Shown piece by piece: positions 54,161 through 64,000 of a stretch of DNA of 64,000 nucleotides. Each line of letters starts with the position of its first letter. Within the stretch, counting starts at the first letter, position 1. Position numbers and translations under genes: made by a program. This DNA comes from Fragum whitleyi (taxonomy: Eukaryota > Mollusca > Bivalvia > Cardiida > Cardiidae): the NCBI GenBank assembly GCA_948146395.1, contig OX411543.1, positions 23,255,026 to 23,319,025 on the forward strand, written 5' to 3'. The notes under the pieces are model-generated. The model did not search any database. It saw only the letters and a program-made list of their open reading frames with translations, and had not been told where the DNA came from.

Positions 54161-55050
54161 GAGTAAATTCACGTTTTTGAGGGCGTTAACAATTGCAGAG
54201 ACCCGAAGAACGTTAATGCATTTTGAGGGTCTCTGCCGATCTTAACGCCCGAAAAACGTTAATTGATGCTATTATTGCATAAAAAGAAAGGCTAGAGTGT
54301 TTTTTCAGAGGATATTGCGAAATGATTCACAGAAACGCTTCGAAACGAGCCACAGAACTACGGAAACTAAATTGCGTCATGCATTGTACCGTCACTTTTG
54401 TTTTTACCGCAATTGCTTTTGTAAATTCATGACGCCACAAAACTTAACGCGGGAATTAGATCAACGTCTCTAGTTACGCTCTAAATTAACGTTAACCATG
54501 AATATGTTAGATACTTTTTACTAATCAATATATATATTCGCCAAATTCGAACCTTTGACGTATTATTAACAAAATGCATTGATTTTTGAATTCAACAAAA
54601 TGTTGAAGGAAAAGATAAGTATCATTGAAATCGATGAGTTTAGGCCCGAGATCGATGATTTTAAGTAAAATAACCGGGCGTTAACGGCGCGTGAATTTAC
54701 TGAGTAATCTACGTTTTCTCCCGTTAAGGCCCGGGTTTTTGACCGTTAACGAATGCCTACAACGACCTGAAAACCCACATTTTATGCAATAATAAATGTT
54801 AACGCACGAAAAACTTGAATTGACACTTTTATTGCATAAACAGATAGTACTTAAAATTTATTTAAACAGAAAAAGCGAAATAATTCATAGACACGCTTTA
54901 AAACCAGCCCCAGTCCCCCAAAAATATGCCCGAAAAAATCGTTTTGCATTGAACCGTCATTTTTGTTTATACCAACGATGCTTGGTAAATTTTATGACAT
55001 CCCAAAATTAACACAGGAATTAGACCAACCTCTTTATTTATGCTATATAT
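54161..55050. mobile_element. Element with cgttaacg motifs and internal duplication
   Basis: 'gagtaaattcacg' (54161-54173) and, inverted, 'cagtaaattcacg' (54690-54702) look like TIRs, each next to 'gcgttaac' words. A 24-bp-arm hairpin lies at 54181-54250. The segment at about 54255-54480 ('ttattgcataaa', 'cacagaaacgctt', 'ttgcattgtaccgtcac') is repeated, diverged, at about 54800-55030. The boundaries beyond 54702 are not fixed. No coding content. Confidence 0.55.
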
Positions 55051-55260
55051 TGAGCAACATTGGACTATTGCAGAGGAGATAACTTCTCCCATAATGTTTT
55101 CATTATTTTAAAACGACCTGGAATCACATTATTAGAACAACTTAGTTGATGTGTTAACGATTGGGGAAATAACTATATATTTATTGCATTTTGCAGAAGA
55201 CGGTCTATAGAATATTTTAGACAGAATCGAAACGTAATTGTTCCAAGTGGAACCTTACAG
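55051..55260. other. Unassigned spacer
   Basis: AT-rich, nothing recognised. Confidence 0.4.
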
Positions 55261-55264
55261 TCAA

Positions 55265-56275
55265 TATTAATAAGATAAGAAAATATGATCTTTATCAAAG
55301 GGGGTAAAAATTGTGAAGACTATGAATAAAATTATTCTGGTGAAAAAAGTAAATAGTTTCAATTATTTAGGAGTCATTTTTAAACCGGGGGTTCTTATCA
55401 ACAATATACCAGCACTTGGGCTGGAAAAGTGTTAACAGGTATGGGTGCATTATTTGATTTAACAAAAAACTATATATTGTTTAATTTTTTCAATAGCTAC
55501 GTTGCATCAATACTCCATTTCAATTGCGAAATTTTAGGCTTTACCCAAGCAGAAAATATTGAAAGAGTACATAGAAAGTTTTTAAAAAAAGTTTTGAATT
55601 TAAATAAATCGACTACCTCCCTGGCACTTTTAGCAGAAATAGGTAGATATCCTATATTTTTAGGCGAAATATTCGCATAACAACATATTGTATGGAAAAC
55701 AACAACAACAACAACAAAAAATGCATACTTATGCCACTAGTGCAACAACAATGCTTGGAAATAGAATCTTACCCGAGTGTTAAGAATTGGAGCAATAAAG
55801 TGAAACAATTACTTAATGATTCTGGTTTTGGAGAAATTTGGCTCTATCCAGAGTCAGGTTATAAAAATTGGCTTCTGCCAATTTTAACAAGCCATTTAAA
55901 AGACATTCATATCAGTAAATGGAGGGAATTAATCTCCCATGACTTTATTCTATAACCTTCAACCTTGTTATAAAGTTTCCAATTACTTTTCATTGTTGGA
56001 AAGTATGAAACAACGAAAGTTTATTTAAAAAAAAATCAGACTGTCCTCACATGATTTACGAATTGAAACAGGTCGACATCATAACCTAAGTAGAAATAAA
56101 ATAATATATGAACTAGTAATTTACAAGATATTGGAGACGAATTCCATATGACACTCGTATGCCCTTTCTTTAAGGGCATAAGATGTCAATGGATTATACC
56201 GTTTTATTCTATGCATCCTTATATGTTTAAATTCATTGATTTGCTTTATACTGAAGACATAAAAAAATGATAAAG
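55265..56275 (+). pseudogene. LINE ORF2 C-terminal part, plus strand
   Basis: Remains in order: 'IFIKGGKNCEDYE' (about 55285), 'NYLGVIF'-like region, 'GKVLTGMGALFDLTKN', 'NSYVASILHFNCEILGF' (about 55490-55545), 'IERVHRKFLKKVLNLNKST', 'VKNWSNKVKQLLNDSGFGEIW', 'DIHISKWRELI'. Several frameshifts. It is the post-RT half of a LINE related to the copies at 38 and 43 kb. It abuts an inverted LINE half at about 56280. Confidence 0.85.
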
Positions 56276-56284
56276 CTTAGGCAT

Positions 56285-56960
56285 GTAAATCTCATTTTTT
56301 TCATTATTATAAAGCCAATTTTCGTTTTCCCTTAAGGTATCCCTTTTCCTATATACTAAAAGTTTTTTTGTATTAAATTCAAGACCCCATTTTTGACAAT
56401 AAATAGACAATTTATTTAGACTATTTTGAATGTCATTTGGATCTTCACTTAATATTACCATGCTGTCTGCACAAAAGGAGTAGTAACACCTTAATGTCCC
56501 CAAAATACAATCCACATGAAGTATCCCATTGCTTATACAATTTTATATCGTCTATGAATAGGGAAAATGATAAGGGAGACATCATCTCCCCTTGTTTAAG
56601 GCCTATATAGGTTGAGAATGTAGGGGGGTAACATCACTAACTTTCACAAAAGACTTTACTTTTGTATACATATAATGTATCTTTACAATTTTACCTTTAA
56701 AACCTTAACCAAACTATTTATACCAGAGACCATTTACGTCAATACTATCAAAGGCTTTATTAAAATCAATGAATGCTGCAAATAACTTTTATTTTGAGAT
56801 AATGACTTTTGAACGAGAGAAAGAAGATCGAAACAAGCGTTTGTAGTAGATTAATTATTTCATATAGTTTTTACAAAAAGCTTCGTTCAATTGTTCTGTA
56901 TTGCGTGTATGCATCATCAATTTAAATGTACGAATCGGCATATATTCAAACACTATTTTA
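56285..56960 (-). pseudogene. LINE RT central part, minus strand
   Basis: On the minus strand: 'AFIDFNKAFDSIDVNGLWYK' (about 56760-56705), 'IGLKQGEMMSPLSFSLFIDD' (about 56605-56545), 'CADSMVILSEDPNDIQNSLN' (catalytic FADD changed to CADS), 'KLSIYCQKWGLEFNTKKLLV', 'KRDTLRENENWLYNNEK'. It is the segment normally just upstream of the part found at 55265-56275, but in the opposite orientation. Confidence 0.85.
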
Positions 56961-57153
56961 ATATGCTGATGATAAAAAAAGATAATAATAATATTCCCAA
57001 AAAAATAAAGATAAACATAGTAATGTAAAAGTGTATGAAATGAACAAAACTTTACAAATTTTACGAAATATATCCTAAGATACTATATAATATTATATTG
57101 TGACCGAGTTTATTGGTGACCAGAACTTATCACTATTGCAAACTTAAGTCCCA

Positions 57154-57184
<31 letters not shown>

Positions 57185-57790
57185 CATAACTTGGCTTGTA
57201 TTCTTTAAAGGCGCCACAATTCACTTTGATGTACATTACAATTTTACTTGTGCAAAAATGTGCATTAGTGCGTCCGTTAATTGATACTTCCAATTTGGCC
57301 CGTATTATTGATACTACCTTTTATGAATGGATTTTGAAATAAACAGGCACAAAATTGATCTTCATCATGAAAAGAATTGTTACTTTCAGAACTTTCAGAA
57401 AGCCCGAAGGTCAAATACACAGCTCAAGGTCAAAGGCAAATATTTGGGTAAGATTACACATGAGTCTTCGCTTGACATTTCCAACTATTTGAAATAAACG
57501 CCAAGTATAGACTTTTGCCAGCATGTGCATCTGCACAGTCTGACCAGAGTCTTCCTTTTCCACTTTACAGATTGATAAGGTCTAGATATGTCTTCAGACA
57601 GACAGCCAATCTTCCTGTTGTACTGGATAACTGTGGAGGCTGCTCAATATTTGAACCTCATACATGTCACGCACAGGCTCATATCGTTTGTAGTTGATAC
57701 TTCTGTTTAACCCATGTTTGAAAACAGTAGAGCATTTTCCTGATATGTACGAAAATCGCATTTGCATATACCTTTGAGAAGTAGACATGT
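56961..57790. other. Unassigned, with poly-T and a dispersed repeat
   Basis: A run of 26 T (57159-57184) may be the poly-A tail of a minus-strand retroelement. 57514-57600 ('ccagcatgtgcatctgcaca', 'gtctgacca') is related to 59362-59400, a bivalve-type dispersed repeat. No gene is supported. Confidence 0.5.
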
Positions 57791-57796
57791 TAGTAA

Positions 57797-57860
57797 CATC
57801 GTGAAATTGGCAATGATCTCGATCAAACCCATTCTAAATCGCTCTATAAGGACGTCCGTC
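57797..57860 (+). mobile_element. MITE end fragment, 37525 family
   Basis: 'taacatcgtgaaattggcaa' then 'catt..aaatcgctc' matches the first 60 bp of the family; the rest is missing. Confidence 0.65.
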
Positions 57861-58445
57861 CGCACATCCGGTTTTGGATTTTCCGCAATTAAAAAAACAT
57901 TTTCATTTCTGTATGCGTTATAAAACTATGAATCGAAATTCAAACTGTCTTTGGATTGAGCTGTATATAAGGTTGCCAAAACATGTAAGAATTTGTTTAA
58001 ATTCAAAAAATGTCCCCCCCCCCCCAATTTTCGGGGCATTTTTCCCGATTTTAGAGTATTCAGAGAAAACGACAAGCAGGTATTCAGTTTTACCTTGTCT
58101 AGTTTTCGGATAGAAAGCAAATAAAACTTATGAATATAGTAAAAAGAACTCCTACCTCATATACCTGAATCAAAATACCAACAAATTTGTTATTTCCAAT
58201 ATCAAAAATTGTGTTTTGAAATTTTATTATTTTTTTCGAATTAGCTACCTTTATTTTAACAAATGAGTCAAAATATCTAAAAAAAAAATTAAGACTGTGA
58301 CCCCAACTTTTTTTCATGTCAAAGTATTCCTCATTATGTCACAAATTTATATTGAGAGTATAAGAAAAAGTTTAATAGTAGAACTATATTTTTTTACTGT
58401 AAAGCATGTATTAGAAGCTCTTAATTTTAAAGGAAAATACTTCTA
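57861..58445. other. Unassigned
   Basis: AT-rich, with a C-run at about 58013-58025. No recognisable gene. Confidence 0.4.
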
Positions 58446-58447
58446 TT

Positions 58448-59005
58448 TCAAACGGCTCTGACCAAAAAATTAGCACGGTGTTCCCATTTTTTCTTTTCAA
58501 AAATTGAAATAATACATTTAGATCCTTCTAAAAAAACAGGTTTAAAAAAGGGTTTAATAGTAGGAAAAAGCCGAGCGAACTTCCTTAAGCGATTCATTCA
58601 AAGAAATTCAAAGGCAAGAACTAAAGTGTTCTAAATGTTTTGGTACCAATATTCAAACGGCTCTGACAAAAAAATAAGCACGGTGATCCCATTTTTCTTT
58701 TCAAAAATTGAAATAATACATTTAGATCCTTCTAAAAAGGTTTAAAGAAGAGTTTAATAGTAGGGAAAAGCCCAGCGAACTTCCTTAAGCGATTCATTCA
58801 AAGAAATTCAAAGGCAAGAACTAAAGTGTACTAAATGTTTTGGTACCTATTTTCAAACGGCTCTGACAAAAAAATAAGCACGGTGATCCCATTTTTCTTT
58901 TCAAAAATTGAAATAATACATTTAGATCCTTCTAAAAAAAACAGGTTTAAAGAAAAGTTTAATAGTAGGAAAAAGCCGAGCGAACTTCCTTAAGCGATTC
59001 ATTCA
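58448..59005 (+). repeat. Three-copy tandem repeat, period about 200-205 bp
   Basis: Units begin 'tcaaacggctctgac' at 58448, 58653 and 58853. They contain 'ttagatccttctaaaaa' and 'cgagcgaacttccttaagcg' (variant 'cccagcgaac' in unit 2). The third unit ends early. Identity is above 90% between units 2 and 3 by eye. Confidence 0.93.
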
Positions 59006-59608
59006 ATCATTTTAAATATTTACCTAAATAACTAAAGAGTGTCCCGACACCTTTAAACGACTTGAATTCGATAAAATAATCGACATTTTATCAAAATTAT
59101 CGAATTATTTCAAGATTCGTCTGATTGATTCGTGAAAACTCAAAAATTTGGAAAGTATGTGGAGATTGAATCCTCTTCGCATCTTTTTTTTTTTTTCATT
59201 TCAAATTGATTCTTTTTTATCTTTTAATTGATATTATCGTTAGGACTATTCAGATCTTTTAATACAAAAAGGACGCCAAAGTTTCAAAGTTTGGAAACAA
59301 AATGTAAAAGAAATGAGCCTGTGCATGAGTTTCCAACAATTTCAAATACGCACATAGCAAAGACTCCGACCAGCCTGTGCATCCGCACAGTTTGACTATA
59401 CGTTTATTAGATAGATAGGGTCTCAAAGTATCGGTTTCAGGTAACTTTTATATTAACAGTATTTGGCTGTCAACGCTACTCAATATTTTTACCTCGCATA
59501 CATTTAAAATTGTTGGAAATGTCACGCACAGGCTCGAATAATAAACTTTGTTCATCGTAGTTTGTTGGTGATGCTTTGGATTTCACGCGTGTTGTTTCCT
59601 TTTACTCA
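59006..59608. other. Unassigned, dispersed repeat fragment
   Basis: 59362-59540 is related to 57514-57680 (see the note there). The remainder is AT-rich. Confidence 0.45.
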
Positions 59609-59611
59609 ACA

Positions 59612-59974
59612 CAGTTAAAAACAGCGTGAAATTGACACTCATTCGGATCAAAATCATTCTTAATCACTCAGCGCTCCATTCATTCATTCCAAACACTCAC
59701 TCAGATCGATCAAAAACGCTCAGAAATCATAAGAAAACATTTAGAAACCGTTCAAGACTTTCAACAGTAAATTCAATTCGATATTTCTCTTCTACGATTT
59801 TATTAGCTGGGTGTGGACTATAAAGTGTCTGATTTGTTTGTCATGAACAAAATTAGCAATATTGGATTATGTCTCTTTAACTTCACTCAAAACTCGCTCC
59901 ACACACCTATTCAATTTCATTCCGAAATCATTCCAAAATCATTCACCTTGTCAATTTCACGATGTTCGTAATTG
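59612..59974. mobile_element. MITE, 37525 family, diverged copy
   Basis: The left end 'cagttaaaaacagcgtgaaa' and the right end inverted 'caattacgaacatcgtgaaa' are present, with the interior 'agcgctccattcattcattc' and 'actcgctccacacacc'. The flanking TA is present only on the right. The central hairpin is partly lost. Confidence 0.75.
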
Positions 59975-59979
59975 TAGCC

Positions 59980-60445
59980 TACACATAACATAAAAAAGGG
60001 TTTAAGTAAAGAAGTTATATATTCACATTCCTCTTGTACATTTATCGATCTCTGTCTTTATCTTATGAGGAACGTGTAATAATAATAATAATAAAAGGAG
60101 TAAGAAATGTAAAAAGAAAACAAAAAAGAAAAACAGAATGCACGACAAACCGTGAAATTTAAAAAAAAATATTTTAGTCACTCAGGCACTGCCTTAGAGA
60201 AACAAAAATCTCCGATTGAAATTTCGATGATCAAAAAACCTCTTGATCCCAGCTTGAATAGGGAACAACAACTGAGTTCCGTGAAAAAGTTATTGAATGA
60301 GAGATTTGATAAAATAAAAAAAAAACATGTCTGTACAAAATATGATAATTAAGAAATTATAGAAGAAAGACAAAAGTCCCTTCATCCAATAACTTTAGAA
60401 CCAAATTTTAATTTTACATTTATTGTGGTCGCTTATTGTGGTCGT
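59980..60445. other. Unassigned, short frame of unknown nature
   Basis: A (TAA)n run lies at about 60079-60096. A frame at 60152-60352 (+, 66 codons, 'LNREQQLSSVKKLLNERF') is Lys-rich; I do not recognise it and it may be chance or an exon fragment. Confidence 0.35.
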
Positions 60446-60448
60446 TTA

Positions 60449-60886
60449 CAGTTAATAACATCGTGGAATTGACATTCATCCCAATCTAAACCATTCTAAA
60501 TCGATCACTTAGCGCTCCAATCATTCATTCCTAACACTCACTCAAACCATTCAAAAACGATCAAACCCATTGAAAAATATAGAATCAACAACATCATTCA
60601 AAATAAATTTTGACAGAGCAATATCGCGACTTCCCTGACATAATTCAAAAAGTTAGCGCCCCAAAGGTTCGTGAAGAAATTTGAAGCTGTTCACAGAACT
60701 TGTATGCACTTTTTTATTAAAGGGAGGTAATCAATATCGCAAATTTTGTTCATCCCGAACATAATTTGTGATATAGGATAACCTCCCATTAAATGCACTC
60801 AAAACTCGCTCTTCAAACTCATTCAATTTCATTCCTAAATCATTCCTAAATCATTCACCTAGTCAATTTCACGATGTTGTTAACTG
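60449..60886. mobile_element. Tc1/mariner-type MITE, 438 bp, best copy
   Basis: The ends 'cagttaataacatcgtggaa' and, inverted, 'cagttaacaacatcgtgaaa' are flanked by TA (60447-60448, 60887-60888). The central hairpin arms are 'gggaggtaatcaatatcgca' and 'ataggataacctccc' around 'gttcatcccgaac'. Used as the reference for the family. Confidence 0.87.
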
Positions 60887-60889
60887 TAT

Positions 60890-62095
60890 CTGTCGCACAG
60901 TTGTCCTTAACGTTTACTTCTCACTTTTGCATCTCCATGTCCTATACCATGGTGTATGTTGTTTTCAAATAAAATTCGGGCATACTTTCAAATCTAAACT
61001 AGGCCTTTTTGAACGGATAAGCAATATGGGTGCTATCGGATGTAATGTCAGAAATGTGGTCCTGTACTTCCAAAATCAGGATTGAACCAAATTCCATCGT
61101 AATGCTCCTAGACTTGTTATTAATTGAAAAGTCTCGTGTTTTTATTATTGTCCTATTGTTCTCAAACTAGTGTTTTTCGTGGTGTTGCTAGACGAATTGT
61201 TCCCGTTTCAGCACGTTCTACTCCCATCCTATACAGACGTCCATATCCATCAAGTTTAGCCCATTACAGCTCCCAGCTGTCACCGTCTGTAATATGAATG
61301 CTATAAGACACAGCAAACTCCACTTGTCGCCGAAATTAAGAGAGCTGGCGTATTCTTTCGATGTAAGTATAATTGAAGTCATCTTTGACTTTATTTACAG
61401 ATTGCTTCTGTCAAATAATATCAAAATATAAAACCTTTGACCAATTTAACAGCCATTTATACCGAGATTGCTATATTTGTTTTAACAATTTTCGTTAATT
61501 GACGACGTTAACGTCCTAACTCCAGTTTGATTTAGCTGCATAAATTGTGGTTCCGTCGGCCACCATTTAGATGTTTTTTTTAATGAAAGCAACGGCCATG
61601 TATTTTAAAGACAAATGACGTTCAAAGGCCAAGGGGTGTGTCGTGAAAAAGGCCAATACTTGGAAATTGGAATGTGATTTTATTTATAGATACCGAGCAG
61701 TAAATTCTAAATCCATTCCATGAAAAAAAAACTACGTCACAGAAAAACAGAAAAATCTTCGAAAAATACCGTGAAAAATGAAGAAAAAGCTTACCAAAAA
61801 GTATTTATTCTTCAAAATTGTCTCATTCCTGAAAAACAAGAGTAAATTCGACCAAGTTGATATTGTCCTTAGCAATTTCTTTAAATCATATTTGTATATT
61901 TTGTAATGTCTTAATTGGTTAAGAAGTACGCCGTTTGATTTTGTCTTATGTCCCTTTTTCATTTTAATTTATCTTAAAAATATTCATATGTAGCACATGA
62001 GTATTCTTGTATGTACTTTTTATACCACATTGAATAACCATATGTTCTTCTTTACACCTAAAATAGAAAACACAGGTTTTTTGTCATTATCTTAT
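60890..62095. other. Unassigned
   Basis: AT-rich; the minus frame at 61732-61962 is Lys-rich with no motif. Nothing recognised. Confidence 0.4.
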
Positions 62096-62099
62096 TCAG

Positions 62100-63850
62100 C
62101 CACACGTTAACGTCACACTCGACCCATTAAACGACCTACCCGACACTGGAACCACAACGTCATCCCCACAACTCAGCCCCACACCATCGCTAAGCTCATT
62201 AAGTGCTAAACCAGAACCCACTAGCTCCCCCATGGACGACCCCTCCGCCTCTCAAATAGACCCATCCGCTGTAGACGAAAGTAGTTCCAGTGACGCGGCA
62301 TCAACTATTTCACCGACTAGTTCAAGCCAATTCAACCCTTATAACGATGACGCCAGTTCAACACATTTTGATACGTATGATCCATATAATCTATACAACA
62401 GTGAATATATTAGTCAGAGTATTCTAAATAACATATACGGGAATGATGTTCAGTTTCTGAAAGATCAGCTGTTTGCGGAGAGAGACAAATGGAGTGATAG
62501 AATTATGAAGATGATGAGTTATATAAAACAGGAAAATAAGTAAGTATTAAATGTCTAAATCCGATGAAGTAGTACCATTCACAATTCTTTCTCAAAATAT
62601 CTACACCACTGATCTGAAAGTTGAATATTTGTTATACTTTTTTTATGAAAAATGTGAACGAAGTTTAATTTCAATCAATTAAAATGAAAATAAGGTTAAC
62701 GACAGGGATAATCCGATTTACGTCCACTTAATATATCATTATATCAGTTTTAAGGTAGTGGCATTTCGGACCACATATTCTTAGACAATGTTAACCGAGG
62801 TTTCATAATAAAAATAATTAGGAAACCTCGGTTAATACTGTTTCAACGTAACGTAGCAAGATGGCACACGTAAAATTTTATCGGCGCACTTGAAAAGTAG
62901 AAAAAATAAAATTTAAATAATAAGTTGTTGAAAGTGGGTGTTATGGTTGGAATATATTTTAATGTGACATATAACTAATAACGTGAAGTGATTTCTTATC
63001 ACCAATTATGATTGTTTATTTGATTTATATGGACCTATGAATCTTTGTTAGCTATTTTAGAGCGTAAGTCCAATTCAGTAATCGATTGGTTAAAGGGGAA
63101 AAGTATCATGAAAACCCCCCGAAAAAATGAATACTGCTGAATAAAGGAAAAGGTGACAATAAGCCGACTAACTCTGACAGATCTTCTGAAACGGTGGGTG
63201 ATCAGCCCGAGAAACGTTTAGCAATGAACATGATCAAGAGCAATTCTCAAACAAATTTTCAAACTCCGTCCCAGTCCCCATCCGACAGTTTCTTTGTCCA
63301 GATACACCATATACAGGCGGCTACTATGCATCTACTCCTGTGGTTACGGCACAAAAATAAGTAAAATGTACCTGAACACCCACCACCATCAGTAAAAATT
63401 CAACATCAAGTGTATACAGACCAATCAATAAATCAGAACATAATTAAAGCAACATTCGATAAATAAGAATCAATGGCACAAAAGCTTAAAAAGTTAGACG
63501 GCATCGATAAGTCAAAACAGTCGTTGAACACTAGAATATCAAACATGGATTTACGAGTCTCCTCCATTGAAAATAAAGTGACAAATAACGATGAAAGGAT
63601 TGACGAGTTCGAAACTAGCAGAAACTTTGATAGTAAAACATGCGAGAAATTGAAATCAGATCAGGGCAAGTTGGACCAGATCATTAAAGAGGAAAGGAAG
63701 AGATGCGAGCAGCTAAAAAACAGGTTTATCAATAATCAGCCGATAATAAGAGATTAACCGAAGATTGTATTGACCTCCAGGCCACTCCATGTGCGATTAT
63801 CTCCTCTTTATCAATTTTTGGCCTGGTTTAGCAGGCCATAGGAAACAACC
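62100..63850 (+). pseudogene. LINE ORF1-like protein, split and frameshifted
   Basis: A first block (62100-62539) encodes a Ser/Thr/Pro-rich N-terminus, 'DPLNDLPDTGTTTTSSPQLS', then 'LKDQLFAERDKWSDRIMKMM'. A second block (about 63145-63760) gives 'GDNKPTNSDRSSETVGDQPE', then a coiled coil, 'MAQKLKKLDGIDKSKQSLN' and 'SSIENKVTNNDERIDEFETS', and 'EDCIDLQA' at about 63765. This resembles the ORF1 proteins of bivalve LINEs with APE-type ORF2. About 600 bp of non-matching sequence separates the blocks. It could instead be a host gene exon pair, since the first block has 'attcag' before it and 'gtaagt' after it. Confidence 0.6.
62540..63120. other. Insert or intron-like gap in the ORF1 region, with hairpin
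   Basis: An AT-rich segment between the two ORF1 blocks, beginning with the donor-like 'gtaagtatt'. It holds a perfect 14-bp-arm hairpin, 'ttaaccgaggtttc' / 'gaaacctcggttaa' (62791-62835). Either an insertion or a true intron. Confidence 0.5.
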
Positions 63851-64000
63851 CTGTATCCTGGAAATCGCATAGAAAAAAAATAATCGAATCTAAAACAGAA
63901 CAACACGTGTACTATGTAAATTATTTGTGCTCATGCGCGTCTAGGTCTAGTATACGTCATCAACTTTTGTGCGGCACGAAGTGCTTTGTTTGTTCAAAGA
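63851..64000. other. Window edge, unassigned
   Basis: No continuing ORF1 frame is visible after about 63850. Confidence 0.4.

Noticed and set aside
55265..56960. Twin-priming inversion of a single LINE
   Set aside because: The order of parts (3' half first, then inverted 5' half) is opposite to that expected from twin priming.
57515..57697. Frame with Cys-rich peptide as a small secreted protein
   Set aside because: The DNA is related to 59362-59540, a dispersed repeat, and the frame is not kept there.

Overview
The window looks like gene-poor DNA from a mollusc, most likely a bivalve. It is AT-rich, has no operons, and is dominated by transposable elements of metazoan type: tRNA-derived SINEs, CR1-like and other APE-type LINEs, a Gypsy/Ty3 LTR element, Tc1/mariner and pogo-like elements, and tandem-repeat elements ending in the 'ggacg' repeats and 'agctcac' hairpins that are common in bivalve genomes. 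The species cannot be named from the sequence. The only convincing host coding sequence is one first exon of a DEG/ENaC-type sodium channel (53728-53903, +).

Region 0.6-9 kb is a degenerate satellite of about 110-bp units, broken by nested insertions. A 1.1-kb element (851-1951) sits in a LINE 3' tail with a 9-bp target duplication. A near-perfect 275-bp palindrome (2036-2310) sits in a satellite unit. A 4.9-kb element (2324-7193) sits in the same array with a 9-10 bp duplication, and itself carries two SINEs, a 230-bp element with a 10-bp duplication, and a block of about 150-bp tandem repeats. These elements have terminal inverted repeats that iterate a short, element-specific motif. With the 9-bp-duplication element at 20336-22422, they suggest a set of Mutator-like (MULE-type) non-autonomous elements.

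Region 10-33 kb holds inverted satellite fragments, SINE pieces and a decayed CR1-like LINE (12035-13390, -) cut at 13390 by a motif-array terminus. An inverted counterpart of that terminus lies at 32867-33289. Between them is a complete but dead Gypsy element (20196-31312, CTAG target duplication, 816-bp right LTR). Its left LTR is split by a 2.09-kb element and by a Tc1 element, and the Tc1 is split again by a SINE, giving a readable insertion order. The Gypsy integrase carries a C2H2 zinc finger plus a second damaged finger in its C-terminal tail.

Region 33-64 kb holds a second bivalve-type tandem-repeat block, a large inverted repeat, several copies of a roughly 430-bp TA-flanked MITE with a central hairpin, a pogo-like MITE, three or four damaged copies of one APE-type LINE clade (38.2-41.7, 42.7-45.3, 55.3-57.0 kb), a LINE ORF1-like region at the right edge (62.1-63.85 kb), several tandem duplications and a long CT/CTGT microsatellite. 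All reverse transcriptase, transposase and gag/pol frames seen are interrupted, so no autonomous element is evident. Everything was read by eye; family names rest on motifs, not on database searches.
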